Positions 12,101-21,556 of a stretch of DNA of 64,000 nt are shown here, piece by piece; position 1 is the first letter of the stretch; each line of letters begins with the position of its first letter. The notes under the pieces were generated by a model that did not search any database, was not told the DNA's origin, and saw only the letters and a list, made by a program, of their open reading frames with translations. The stretch covers positions 372,001 to 436,000 of the forward strand of contig JAVTVJ010000542.1 in assembly GCA_034509425.1 (NCBI GenBank). Direction: 5' to 3'. The translations under genes and the position numbers were made by a program. The stretch comes from Eopsaltria australis (lineage: Eukaryota; Chordata; Aves; Passeriformes; Petroicidae).

Positions 12101-15100
12101 TTGGAAAACTGTATTTCTCTCTTACCTTTCATCTTTTTCTTGAGAAACCAGACGAGACTTTTCAAGCAGGTATTTTTCAACCACAGCCCTAAGGAGCCAC
12201 AGAAAATGAAACAAGCATGAGGGCAAAGAGAAAGGACCTCAGAAAACATCAGGCAGCAAACTGCCAAGAGAGTTTAAATAATGAGATCTGCACCAAAATG
12301 TGCAGAGGAAGAGCTTAGACACTACCTTAAAGCTAAACCAAGAAGTTCAGTAGGCCCTATATTGTGACTGGAACAAAGAAATACCCAAGGAACACCTCTC
12401 TGCAGTGCTTGGGTTTAGTGCAGATAACTTAAAACAGGCAGACCAAGCAAGGAAAGTGCTGATGAAAATTGCCACCAGAAACAAGACCCACAGAATGGTA
12501 ACAATGTGTTATTCTGTGAGATAAACACTTATCTGACAGGGCGTGCCAAGGCAAGACCCCAGAAATGTCCCAGATAGCTATCTGAGTATCATCCCAACAA
12601 ATCTGCTGGATTTTTATGTCAGTGTGGACTTCAGCGCAGAATGGAAACCAGCCAGCCAGAAAACCCCTAGAGAATGACAAAGTAACCCCCTAAACAAGAA
12701 TTCCAAGTCCTTGACAAGGGGCACAATGATTGAGGCCAAAGTTTGAGCTCCTTTTTCTCAGGCTGAAGACAAAACAAGTGTATTCAAATTGTACCAATCT
12801 CCTGGGTGTGACTGGGTCTGGAAATACATTAAATTCCTTCAGAATAACACTCAAGGCACATGTGGCACAGAGATCCCTGTCACTCATGTCATTGCAAATG
12901 AGGGGAGGATCCAAAGAAAAGAAACCCTGGAGCACAAAGGTCAGGGATTGCTCCTGACACTCCACAGTCCCTCAGAACAGCAACCTCAGAACCACAGTCC
13001 CTCAGAACCAGTCTCATGTTTTAAGACCTTCTCATATAAGCACACCCATTTGATTAAGTAATTTTATAGCTTTCTTTATCTCTCTAACTGATGTTCAAAC
13101 TGTTTCTTTAAAATGGCTTCCTCAAATCTATTTCACTTCACTCCTCTTAAAAATTCAGATCTTCTGTTTTTAAATGCAAAAGGGAGAGGGCAGAGGGTGT
13201 TATGCAAAAGCCTTCATTTAGCATGAGGGTAAAGATGCAGCAGCAGATCTTTAACCTGAGCCAGCTGTACAGCAAAATCAGAATATTGTGCATCACCTGA
13301 CAATTCCACAAAGCTCAGCTATAGAGTTTTACACTCCACAGCACCAAGCTATTCTCACATGAGCAGAGCTTCAACAAGGCAGCACTTTATATAGAACAGA
13401 GGCTTCCCAGTTCCTAAAAGCACAGAGATCACCCCCAGAAGCAGCTCACCCTGTACTTACCCCCGGACAATCCCATTCTCTAAATAGTTGACTTGAATGA
13501 ACTTCCCAAAACGACTGGAGTTATTGTTATGTGCTGTTTTTGCATTTCCAAATGCCTGCAATAAAGCAAAGTGAGTTAATTTTCAATCAAACTAAATACG
13601 TCAGCACACAGCTTCCCAAGCTCTTCTGTTCATTGTTCAGATCCCAGTTAGCTTCCAGAATAAATGGGAAAACTGTGGGAAGTGCAGCACAGAAACACCA
13701 AAAAGGCCCCATGTTCGTCACAGAACATCTTGGGAAGCCCCCATGCTCCTCACAGAACTGTATGTGTTTAATATTTGACCCATGCAGTGAGGGACTGAGG
13801 GAAGGGAGTAATACTTTTAGATATTTTTAGGAGTACAGGACAGGTAACCACAGCTAGAGAGAGCAAATCAACCTCAATCAATAATAATTAGGACCTTAGA
13901 GAAGACATTCAGCAGGGTGAAGACAGTACAACCACCATGAAATTACCTCTCCCATACAAAAGTCACAAACCCCATCCTATTCCCCAATGTATTGCTACCA
14001 CTGAAAAAATTCACATTCAACACAACTTTTCTTCAAGTGAGACACAACATTAATATCTCATTTATGAAGTTAGCCCAGGAATTTTCAAAGTTCCCAGGAA
14101 AAGGACAAACAGAAAAGCTTTGGTTTACAGGACAACTCACTGGGCAGCTACTCTGCTACACAACACTGAGAAATGGAGCTTTATGATGAGGTGTTAGGGA
14201 AGAAAAAATACATATGGCACAAACCCCAGTTGTGCATCTCTAATTCTTCTATCAGATCATGAGTCCTCTGACAGCTGCTAATACACACATAACACAAAAT
14301 CCTCTGCATGAGCCATGTTTAAGAACTACAAAGGAAATTATTACATGTAAAAGTCCAGTACCATTAGCTAATGGGAATGTCTAACTTTATCAACTCTTAA
14401 CGATGTGTTCCAAGGGCAAGGGAAACTTGCCATCCTTCTACCACACAGCATCTAAAGAAGGAAGTCTCAGCAAAATGAAATTACTTGCGAAAACACCCTG
14501 CTCGGGGTAGACCATCCCAGCATCTCCTGCCACAGCTATTTCACCTTAAAGTTCCAAGCAGTGAAGTTCTTCATTAAGAAATCCTCCTGCCTAATACAGA
14601 ACCCTTGTGAAATGATTGCACAGGGCTGTGTAAGCTCTTCCTCCACACACACACACACACACAGGGTCCCACATCCGGAGCACGATGCTGCTCAGAGCTG
14701 TGTGTGCACCCAGCCATGTGAACACATCCAATCAAGGGGTGTCTCCTTGGGAAACCCTGTTTTCATGGCAGTCATTATCTGTGTGTTCAAAGTCTTCCCT
14801 TCTTTTCTGGTTTTGGGTTGGTTTTTTTTTTTTCAAAGTACCTTAAGGGTTTCAGCAGTGCTGCAGTTGAACTTTTTTGGGCCAGTACTTCCAGACCAGG
14901 GTCTCCAACCTCTCCCACAAGCACATTTCTACCACCAGCTGCATTCAGAGGATCTGAAAAGCTTCCTGTACACTGGGAGAATGTCCATAATTCTTCAGCC
15001 AACTGTTACTCCTGACCTAAAGGAATAAGCTCCAGGAGCTTTTCCTGTGCAGAGTGACTGTGCTGCAACTCCAGAAAAATCAACAGGCTTCAGCAGGGAG

Positions 15101-18100
15101 AGGATTTGGATCCAGAAGGGCTCACAGATGGCTGAGGCTGAGCTCCAGCTTTGGATTTTCTGAGACCACACTACACATGTTACAATGCCAACAGCAGCCC
15201 TACTCCAATTTTTCAAAGCAAGCATTGCCCAGCCATCAATATCTCTTTGCAGAATTTATCCACCAATGCACACCCAGATTTCTTTTTTTAGAGCCCATTT
15301 TGCATACATAGGCATATTAATAGATGCATAAAATCCAGGTCAGCTCCTTGCAGAAGTGAAAGTCCTGTGACATCAGCACAGTGAAGTGGCAGTAAATCAA
15401 ACCCCTCTTCCTCTCCAGGACAGTGGCTCAGCTCCTGCTCTCTGCAAAACACCATCCAACTTCCCATTCTGGGCTTTGGGAACTCTGCTGCAGTGAACTT
15501 TGCCAGGCTGCAGAGTAATGGACTTGCAAAATGATCCCAGAAAAAAACTTCTATAGAGTTTTCTAACTTCAGCCACCAGTGAACTATCAGTTCACCAGTT
15601 ATGTCCAAGAAGCCAAACCACAGCACAGCTACATGTGCAACATTATTTCTTATTAATAAATATTTTTGACATTATAGAGTTAAGAAATCCCATAACTCAG
15701 GCTTCCTGAAAAACTTTTCTTAGTGATTACTCATGAAAGCAATGAATACAGTTTAAAACTAAAGGCTCTTATGATCTCATGTGTCTGGTATTTAGTCAAA
15801 GCATACAGCAAATTCTTAAAAGCTGATCTAATATTAACAGTTTTTAGGAAAGTTTTCATGTACTGGTTTCCTCAGAAGAGCCTTTAACATCTACAACTTT
15901 TTAAAGAACATTCCAAGTCAGTTAACGTTTTGGGTGGGGATTTTTTGGGTACCATTTAGCTTTAATCACTGTTACCATGTTCTTCAAAATACTTTGATGA
16001 ATACAAAATAAATTCAGAAGATCTGAGGGGACAAGAAATTTTCAGCTAAAGAAAATTAATCCCTTATATAAGCAAACCCATTCACTGTTTTCCCTCGTGA
16101 GCCTGTGAGAAGTCAAATAAAACCAAAAAAACTAAAACTAAATCACCCCAATGCACAACAGCAGCTGTATAAAACAGGGTGGGTCAAAAATAGCAGAGCA
16201 ATGCCAGCAGGAATCAGAGCTGGGATAGCCTATTCTGGGAGGCAGGAAGTCATTCAACCCATCCTCTTACCTTGGAATGTGAGAGGCAGAAACTGGAGCC
16301 TGACACTTAAAACTCTTACAACAGGGACAGATATAAAAGTATGCAGAAAAACACCAAATTATCCTTTTATTTGTTAAAAAATATCCCAAAAAAACCCCCA
16401 CACAAGCTCCCAGCATCTACCTCAGGAACACAACAAAAATCTCATTTAATTCTTTCATAAGAATTGCCAAAATCTGAAGAAGCTTTTGGGAGTTTCATGT
16501 AAATCACTCAGCTCCATGGCAGAACCAGCACTGCACGCAGACCCAGCTCCTGATGTGCCAAAGGACAGGGGAGACTCGAATTCCACACCCTGGCAGAGGA
16601 AATGACTCCTTCAGAGCTGAGCTGGGTTTGACAGTGGTCCTCACAACCACGCTGTGAGGTACCCACTCACCAACAGGAAATTGCAGCGTTCAGGGTAATT
16701 CTGCAACTCCTCCTGCTGGGGGATGTCCCGGGAACTCCAAGCAATCCCCAGGGCAGGACCAAATGAAGGACAAGGTGATTTGTCCCCAAGAGTTGGTTAC
16801 AGCAGGGAAAAACAGGCAACATCACATTTCTACCAGGAAAACCAGTGCCATGCAAGCAAATGGAAAAAGGAAGTTCCATTCCTCCTTTGATTATAATCCT
16901 TAAAACAAACACATGCAGATAATGGCCTTGAAACAAGCACTTTCCCTGGAATAGAACAGGCTACACCCACGAGATGCACGTGCAGGCTCTGATGGGAAAC
17001 AGAAATGAAAAGCAGAGCTGAAGCTCCACTGAGCTTCACCCATCTCATCCCAAAGCCATGAGCACAGTGGGGCTGTCATGAAGGAAACAGAGCTGACAGC
17101 AAACTGCTCTGCTCTTCTCCACAGAATCAAAGCATAAAACTTGTTACAATTCAATTTTATAAGGTCTTAAATATGGTGAGTTCTAGAAAATCTGATCCCC
17201 CCCACCTGATTGTGCTGTCAATAATAATTCTTCTTTAGAAGACCAGTTAGTAAAAGCTTCCTGTTGGAATTTCCATTTTATTTGGCCTTAATTCTTTCCA
17301 AAGACTGGTTCAGCATCATTGAGAAATCAAGAACACATCCAAATGGGAATAAGCAATGATTTTCAAAATAATACAGGAAGAATTATGGCACCCCAAATAT
17401 TTTCATCTGTCCCAATTCTCCTCGGCTTCTATTTCAGAAGGAAATGAACTCTCAGCACACCCAAAAATTAACTGAAATTCTGTAATAAACAGAAGACACT
17501 GAGGGTTACAATTTAACAACGCACAGAAAGCCAAGGGGAGCTCTGCTGCCAGAAAACAAAGCTCCCATTCCCTCTTCTCTCACCACAGGCTCCCATCCCC
17601 TAACTCAATTTTCTGCCACTTTACTAAATTAACTGGCTTGAAGAATAAATTAACTTTAAGTTTCCAAAATAAATTCAGAGTCTTAGATAATCCACTGTGC
17701 ATTTTATAGCAGAAACATGCAGTTAAGCCATTTTCTCCCTGATGAAAGGAAAATATAAATTTATTGGAAACTTCTTCAGTGTGTAGGAAAGGTTTAATTG
17801 TCTTGAGACTATAAAATAAACAAAGGTTTGATTCATTATTCCCAATTAGACCCAAATAATAGTTCCCCATGGTTTGATTCACTATTCCGAATTTGATCCA
17901 AATAGTTCCCAAGTGTAAACTCCTTCTTCAGATTTAAATCATAAGTAACTTGAACTTAGTCAATACAAGAAGGCAAAGCTTCAAGTCAGGGAACTATATT
18001 TTAATTACTAAATTTAGAAAAGGTTGAAAAAGTCAGGAGTATCTTTAAAAAGAGCTTATATTTATCTTCCCACCAGTTTTAAAGAAACTGCTCATCACTA

Positions 18101-21100
18101 GAGATGATCTCCCTTAGCCTGGAGATACAATAAAAAAAGCCCAACAAAACAACAAACCATAATCTGAGAGCAATTCCTTACAGGAAAGGCAACTGAATGC
18201 CCATGAACTGTTAAAGACCAGCACAAAGCTCAGGTTTAGGCTGTGCTCAAGCACCACTGTCCATGGAAGCAGCCTCCCTTTCTGATCCTTGCTCTCTGGA
18301 AAGCTGCAAGCAGTGCCAAACATAACCAGAATTATTGGACTTGATCTCTGCTGATTAGCTCCCCTACAGGGAACCCTCTGAACAGCTCAAATGGGTGCTG
18401 GGGGTGAGCAGGAAGCATTTGAGGCTCAGAGCTGCCCCATGACCACTCTCCTCTCAGCAGCCCATGTGACAGCAGCTGTGCTGATACCACGGTTAATTTT
18501 TAACTACACTGTCTCAGCATCACGGCTTTCATCTCTCATTGACAAGGCAACATCAAGCAACATTTATCGTCAAATCTTTCATGGTCCAGCTGTAACTCCA
18601 TTCTTCAGTCTACAAATTGTAATCAAGGAGCAAAACCATTAACAACAGTTTATCTGTAAACTGTTCAGAGATTTGAACTCAGATTAATCAGCCAATTCAG
18701 AAACAGGATTCAGTAGGGAATGTTTCCAATTCCCTAAGCATGAAAAGATAAAATTATAAATTCACCTCCCTAACACCCTAATTGTGCTCACCCCTCTGTG
18801 CCAGAAACAGCTGCTTTAACCCCTTGAACTTCTGTAAAAGGTCAGCCTACAAACAGACCCATTTCACTTAGGTGGCAGAAAAATGAGAGATCACTAAAAT
18901 GAGGAAGTTCTGCCCCAGAATGCAACCCATTTCTACATCATGGAAGTTTTTAGTCAAGAATACATTTTCAACTTTGATGAAGATTCAGAATAAAACTTCA
19001 AAGTTAAACAGAACATTCTCAAACAGTCTGGGCACACTGCAAAACCGTCTGTGCAAAAAATCCCCAGAAACATCCATTTAAGAAAAATTCCCTTGTAGCA
19101 TTTTAGTTCCCTTCAGTAAAAACCCAAAATGAGTCACCACTGGATGGATTTAGAAGAGACCAGCTCTGAGAGGAGCCTGCAGTCAGTTTAACTTCCACAA
19201 AGCAACGTAAGCTTTCTGTGCATCCCTCCCCAGGACCAAGAGCTGACTTTCTTGTTAAATTATGCTTAGTGACAGAAATTGGGAAACATGGAAGCTTCAA
19301 TGTCAGCTGAATCAACTCTGATGCATCAAAGCAGGATAACTGGATTTTACCTCGTGTTCCTTTTTGATGCACACTGGATGTACATGAACATATATTCAAT
19401 TATGAAGGACTACTTTTTCATGAAAAGTATTAGTAAATGCTCAGTGGAAGTCTGAAGAAATCGTGGTAGTTAAGACAACCAGTCTTAGCATAGAAAAACA
19501 CAAATGTCTCTTTATGAACATGCCCAGATTTACACAACATTCCAGCAAAGTGGTGAATTTTAGTTCTGAGCCTAGGCCCATGTGCATCTTCTCACTCAGC
19601 AGACAAACAGCACACAGGACGCTCCATCTCTGCCTGGTTTGACACAGCTGTACCAGGGCTGTAGACGAGGATATGAAACACTTAAATTTATCAAAGGCAG
19701 AGAGATCAGCTGATCAAGCAGGGTTTTCCACTGTGACCCCTTCCTGTTTTCTGTTTAGAACTGCAAACTTCAACTCCAGCAACCAAAAAGCCTCAATTTT
19801 ACTTCTCCTTTCAAGCAGCTGAAAGCAAGGCAAAAAAGAACTTGCATATATTTCTCATTCTTCACAGAAGAGCTTTTTTAAAAGCTTGAACTTTTTTTAT
19901 GAAAGTGTTACTACATTTAAAACTAAATCCAAAAATTACAACGGTGGTGTTCAAGCTCTTTGCTGTTGAAGGTTTTGTTATGGGTGAGCATTTCATCCAT
20001 CCACACTTGCAGAGTTTTTCTTCAAGAGAGTAAAAGGACCTAACAGATCAGTTTAAGTTTATCCTGACATTACCTAATACAAGGCCAGCTGTACCCCCTC
20101 CTTCTCACATGTTTAGTTTTGCTTTCTGTTAGAAATGCTGTAATAATTAAAAATCAAAACAGACTCCCACTTTCTCCCCAGCTAAGAATGTTGCTCTCTT
20201 CCACAAACAGCTGTAGAAAGGAAATAGCTCCCTCAAAAAGTGAGTTCAGTGAAATGCTCACACACAAAGGAAGGATCCCACCAAGCAGCTGATGCTTCAG
20301 TGGAACAGTATTTATGAAAGATTTGCTTATGATTTGATTCAAATGCCACCAAAACTTTCAGATGGAAAACACAGGTAACCTCTGCCCCAGATTATTGGTG
20401 GTGCAAAGTTAAGTCATATACAAATTACAAGGAACAGGAAGTCAAGTGAACATAATAAGGAAAATCAATTAGAAGCAGTCGGGTAACCCTGCCAAGCACC
20501 ACTGCAGCCCAGTGACATTTAAACCTAAACCAAGTGACAAGCCTAAACCAGTGACATTTTAAGCCCAAACCAAGTAGGTGACTCAAAAGCAGCATTCAAC
20601 AGCAGCTTTTTGAAATTTTTAAGGAACAATTTGCACAGAAGGCAACTTGAGCATGAATTTACCTCCAGAACTGGTCCAGCTCCCAGAATGGTTCTCTCCA
20701 CACCACTGGCGTACCCTTTCTGGCTCAGTGCTGTGAGGCAGTGAATTAAGAAGTTTGTGCTTTGGGTTTTCCCAGACCCGCTTTCACCTGATATAACGAT
20801 GCACTGATTAACGTGTTTTTTAAGCATTGTGTGATAGGCCACATCAGCAATGGCAAAAATATGAGGCTCCAACTTCCCAAGCTGATGGTTCTCATACATC
20901 TTGACATACTTGGGGTTATAAATGGGCAGGAACTTGAAGGGGTTAATTGCAATCAGGATGCTTCCTGCGTAAGTGTAGATTCTGTGCTTTAGGAAGCGGC
21001 ACTTGAGATTCTCCAGGAGCGTTGTCTCCGTCAGGTTGGGCAGATTGCACAGGTCATCAAAGTCCTCCTGGTGCCAGGGCAGAAAGCCCCTCTCCACCAG

Positions 21101-21499
21101 GCGCCGAGCATCTGTCTCCTGGGAGAGCAGCTGCATCTGCACGTACTTGATGGTGCCATCAGTGTTCCTCTCCTGCAGGAGGAAGTAGTACCCATCCTTC
21201 TGTGGGTGCTCATCCTGAGCGCGGCGGGGCCAGAGCAAAACCCTGTGCACAGGAGAATCATTTATGTCAAGTACCCATTCTTCTCCACCTGATTCTTTCA
21301 CCTCCACGAGCACGTAATGTTTGGAGACATCCAAGTTTAAGATGTTAATCACATCCTTGATGACATCTGATGACGTGCTGTCCTTGGTTGCTGTCACTTT
21401 GCAGCAGGGAGCACTTTCTGTTGAGAGTTGGGGGTAAATATGAAGATTATAGGCTGTCTTTGCCTGGCAAACTGCACTGTCAGCATCTTTTAAACTCAT
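18..21499 (-). CDS. MYO9B: Unconventional myosin IXb, 5' two-thirds of coding region (22 coding exons)
   Basis: Spliced minus-strand gene encoding a single-headed actin motor that carries a RhoGAP tail. Coding exons from 5' to 3' are 21499-20663, 13555-13461, 12188-12126, 12001-11902, 11759-11659, 11446-11317, 10854-10765, 10521-10405, 10119-9985, 8170-8049, 7487-7346, 7141-6946, 6017-5942, 5547-5458 (cassette), 4425-4315, 3282-3243, 2820-2698, 2269-2189, 1676-1566, 1061-939, 449-300 and 184-18. The join is 3200 nt, 1066 codons plus two bases, with no stop. Visible parts are a Ras-association-like N-terminus (about 15-115), P-loop GESGSGKT (238-245), switch I (NNNSSRF, 289-295), switch II (DIFGFE, 519-524), a long loop-2 insert (about 700-815), the converter, and four IQ motifs. 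The N-terminal extension and loop-2 insert are class IX hallmarks. MYO9B is preferred over MYO9A because the N-terminus and the loop-2 flanks match MYO9B as I remember it. The C1 and RhoGAP domains lie off the left edge. Confidence 0.96.
300..449 (-). CDS. MYO9B: MYO9B coding exon 21 (lever arm, first IQ motif)
   Basis: 150 nt, phase 0 at both ends, acceptor GAACAG before 449 and donor CAG|GTATCC. Encodes residues 962-1011, [19 protein letters not shown], then the first IQ helix ([15 protein letters not shown]) and the start of the second (AAVVLQ). IQ motifs bind calmodulin-like light chains. Confidence 0.95.
939..1061 (-). CDS. MYO9B: MYO9B coding exon 20 (converter)
   Basis: 123 nt, phase 0 at both ends, acceptor TTTACAG before 1061 and donor AAG|GTCTGT. 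Encodes [20 protein letters not shown] and on to YYQIGKTK (residues 921-961), the converter with the conserved QIGKTKV boundary. Confidence 0.94.
1566..1676 (-). CDS. MYO9B: MYO9B coding exon 19
   Basis: 111 nt, phase 0 at both ends, acceptor CTTACAG before 1676 and donor CAG|GTACAG. Encodes residues 884-920: [20 protein letters not shown] then [17 protein letters not shown]. Its first 35 nt and its acceptor are also present in four further tandem copies upstream (1721-2036). Only this copy continues into the full exon and a donor, so it must be the functional one. Confidence 0.95.
1642..2036. repeat. 79-bp tandem repeat, five copies, duplicating a MYO9B 3' splice site
   Basis: Copies begin at 1642, 1721, 1800, 1879 and 1958 with an exact 79-bp spacing and very few differences (TGTAAGAGACC or TGCAAGAGACC in copies 1-2, TGTAAAGGATC in copies 3-5). 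Copy 1 overlaps the 5' end of MYO9B coding exon 19. The others lie in the preceding intron, each carrying a complete AG acceptor and 35 nt of exon-like sequence. Confidence 0.95.
2189..2269 (-). CDS. MYO9B: MYO9B coding exon 18
   Basis: 81 nt, phase 0 at both ends, acceptor TTTCAG before 2269 and donor AAG|GTGAGG. Encodes [15 protein letters not shown] and [12 protein letters not shown] (residues 857-883), the conserved myosin helix leading to the SH1-like region. Confidence 0.95.
2698..2820 (-). CDS. MYO9B: MYO9B coding exon 17
   Basis: 123 nt, phase 0 at both ends, acceptor CTTGCAG before 2820 and donor CAG|GTGGGT. Encodes [19 protein letters not shown] and [20 protein letters not shown]. 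The polylysine stretch is a class IX actin-binding feature. Residues 816-856. Confidence 0.95.
3243..3282 (-). CDS. MYO9B: MYO9B coding exon 16 (40 nt)
   Basis: Short exon, acceptor TTAACAG before 3282 and donor AAG|GTAAT. Encodes [13 protein letters not shown], the basic end of the loop-2 insert, and restores phase 0. Supported by frame continuity and match to the family. Confidence 0.92.
4315..4425 (-). CDS. MYO9B: MYO9B coding exon 15
   Basis: 111 nt, phase 2 at both ends, acceptor TTTTAG before 4425 and donor CT|GTGAGT. Encodes [19 protein letters not shown] and [12 protein letters not shown]. The IKGLPWQG core is characteristic of the MYO9B loop-2 insert. Confidence 0.93.
5458..5547 (-). 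CDS. MYO9B: MYO9B coding exon 14, probable cassette exon (acidic loop-2 segment)
   Basis: 90 nt with a strong acceptor (TTCCTTTTGCAG before 5547) and a consensus donor (AA|GTAAGT after 5458). It enters and leaves in phase 2, so exons 13 and 15 also join in frame without it, restoring YRDMHEQ. It encodes 30 codons, [19 protein letters not shown] and on to ISFCENK, which are acidic and hydrophobic and quite unlike the basic sequence around them. I do not recall this segment from human MYO9B. That it is an exon is well supported; whether it is constitutive or alternative is inferred. Confidence 0.75.
5942..6017 (-). CDS. MYO9B: MYO9B coding exon 13 (loop-2 insert)
   Basis: 76 nt, phase 1 in and phase 2 out. 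Acceptor TAACAG before 6017; donor CG|GTGAGA. Encodes [18 protein letters not shown] and TPVEKVYR. The end resembles the loop-2 sequence around TPSEKLYR in human MYO9B as I remember it. This is a rapidly evolving insert of class IX myosins at the actin interface. Confidence 0.88.
6546..6960. repeat. Minisatellite of about 21-bp splice-donor-like units
   Basis: About 19 degenerate units of roughly 20-22 bp, seen on the plus strand as recurring ACCTGCA(G/C)TTTCC. On the minus (coding) strand many units read GCAG|GTATGG or GCAG|GTAGGG. The array abuts the true donor of MYO9B coding exon 12 at 6946 (CTGCAG|GTGGGG) and the last unit includes it. Confidence 0.85.
6946..7141 (-). CDS. MYO9B: MYO9B coding exon 12 (start of loop 2)
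   Basis: 196 nt, acceptor TGTGCAG before 7141 and donor CTGCAG|GTGGGG after 6946. Encodes residues 645-710: [21 protein letters not shown], then [20 protein letters not shown], and runs into the basic loop-2 insert. Ends in phase 1. A minisatellite resembling this donor starts immediately downstream (see the repeat at 6546-6960). Confidence 0.95.
7346..7487 (-). CDS. MYO9B: MYO9B coding exon 11
   Basis: 142 nt, acceptor TTCCCAG before 7487 and donor AAA|GTAGGT. Encodes residues 597-644, including [17 protein letters not shown] and the strictly conserved [14 protein letters not shown] segment. Ends in phase 0. Confidence 0.95.
8049..8170 (-). CDS. MYO9B: MYO9B coding exon 10
   Basis: 122 nt, acceptor ACACAG before 8170 and donor GCAA|GTAAGC. 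Encodes residues 557-597, [15 protein letters not shown]... to ...[10 protein letters not shown], lower 50K domain. Ends in phase 2. Confidence 0.95.
9167..9187. repeat. Poly(A) tract
   Basis: An uninterrupted run of 21 A in a MYO9B intron. It could be the tail of an old retroposed sequence, but nothing recognisable precedes it. Confidence 0.8.
9985..10119 (-). CDS. MYO9B: MYO9B coding exon 9 (switch II)
   Basis: 135 nt, phase 0 at both ends, acceptor TTATAG before 10119 and donor CAG|GTAAG. Encodes residues 512-556, including the switch II sequence LDIFGFE (518-524) and the conserved [14 protein letters not shown] and FNQHIF stretches found in motor-competent myosins. Confidence 0.96.
10405..10521 (-). 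CDS. MYO9B: MYO9B coding exon 8
   Basis: 117 nt, phase 0 at both ends, acceptor CTGCAG before 10521 and donor ACA|GTAAGT. Encodes residues 473-511, including [19 protein letters not shown] and [10 protein letters not shown], a conserved helix pair of the motor. Confidence 0.95.
10765..10854 (-). CDS. MYO9B: MYO9B coding exon 7
   Basis: 90 nt in phase 0 at both ends, acceptor TTGAAG before 10854 and donor GAG|GTGAG. Encodes residues 443-472, [16 protein letters not shown]... to ...LPYSLNE, part of the upper 50K domain. Confidence 0.95.
11317..11446 (-). CDS. MYO9B: MYO9B coding exon 6
   Basis: 130 nt, acceptor CCTTAG before 11446. The donor AAA|GTAGAG is weaker than its neighbours, but the frame and the next exon (starting VKRE) fix it. 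Encodes residues 399-442 with [11 protein letters not shown] and [12 protein letters not shown]. Confidence 0.94.
11659..11759 (-). CDS. MYO9B: MYO9B coding exon 5
   Basis: 101 nt, acceptor GCGCAG before 11759 and donor ACA|GTAAGT. Encodes residues 366-399, including the [11 protein letters not shown] and QAMEMVGF stretches. Ends in phase 2, matching the following exon. Confidence 0.95.
11902..12001 (-). CDS. MYO9B: MYO9B coding exon 4
   Basis: 100 nt, acceptor ACAG before 12001 and donor CAG|GTAACC. Encodes [13 protein letters not shown] and on to YFYLNQ (residues 332-365), the upper-50K motor segment. The first base completes the arginine started in the previous exon. Ends in phase 0. Confidence 0.95.
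12126..12188 (-). CDS. MYO9B: MYO9B coding exon 3
   Basis: 63 nt, acceptor CTTAG before 12188 and donor AAAG|GTAAG after 12126. The split glycine completes [17 protein letters not shown], the conserved motor segment after switch I (about residues 311-332). Confidence 0.95.
13461..13555 (-). CDS. MYO9B: MYO9B coding exon 2 (switch I)
   Basis: 95 nt, phase 0 in and phase 2 out. Acceptor TTGCAG before 13555; donor GG|GTAAGT. Encodes residues 280-311, starting [18 protein letters not shown], which contains the myosin switch I (NNNSSRF) that contacts ATP. Confidence 0.96.
14644..14663. repeat. (CA)n microsatellite
   Basis: A run of ten CA dinucleotides in MYO9B intron 2. Probably length-polymorphic; no function is indicated. 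Confidence 0.9.
17825..17911. repeat. 46-bp imperfect tandem duplication
   Basis: The segment starting GGTTTGATTCATTATTCC at 17825 recurs from 17871 as GGTTTGATTCACTATTCC with several mismatches, giving about 1.9 copies at a 46-bp period. Intronic. Confidence 0.75.
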
Positions 21500-21556
21500 T
21501 CTGTCCCCAGATGGGCTTCAGTCTTCCACTCCTGCTTAATATGCAGTGCCCATTGT
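20663..21556 (-). CDS. MYO9B: MYO9B coding exon 1 (initiator exon; UTR 21556-21500)
   Basis: The acceptor is a T-run ending in CAG before 21556, followed by 57 nt of 5' UTR with an in-frame TGA at 21520-21518, so the ATG at 21499-21497 is the first usable start in this exon. It encodes residues 1-279: a Ras-association-like N-terminus of about 110 residues, then the start of the motor with P-loop GESGSGKT at 238-245. It ends ...GPVLE in phase 0 at GAG|GTAAAT. An unusually large exon compared with the other MYO9B exons here. Confidence 0.96.

Larger units (their letters stand above)
13556..20662 (-). other. MYO9B: MYO9B intron 2 (about 7.1 kb), no gene seen
   Basis: AT-rich intronic sequence between the initiator exon and the switch I exon. 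No conserved exon, RNA gene or clear CR1 copy was recognised. It holds a (CA)n microsatellite at 14644-14663, a 46-bp near-duplicate at 17825-17911 and several short homopolymers. Confidence 0.7.
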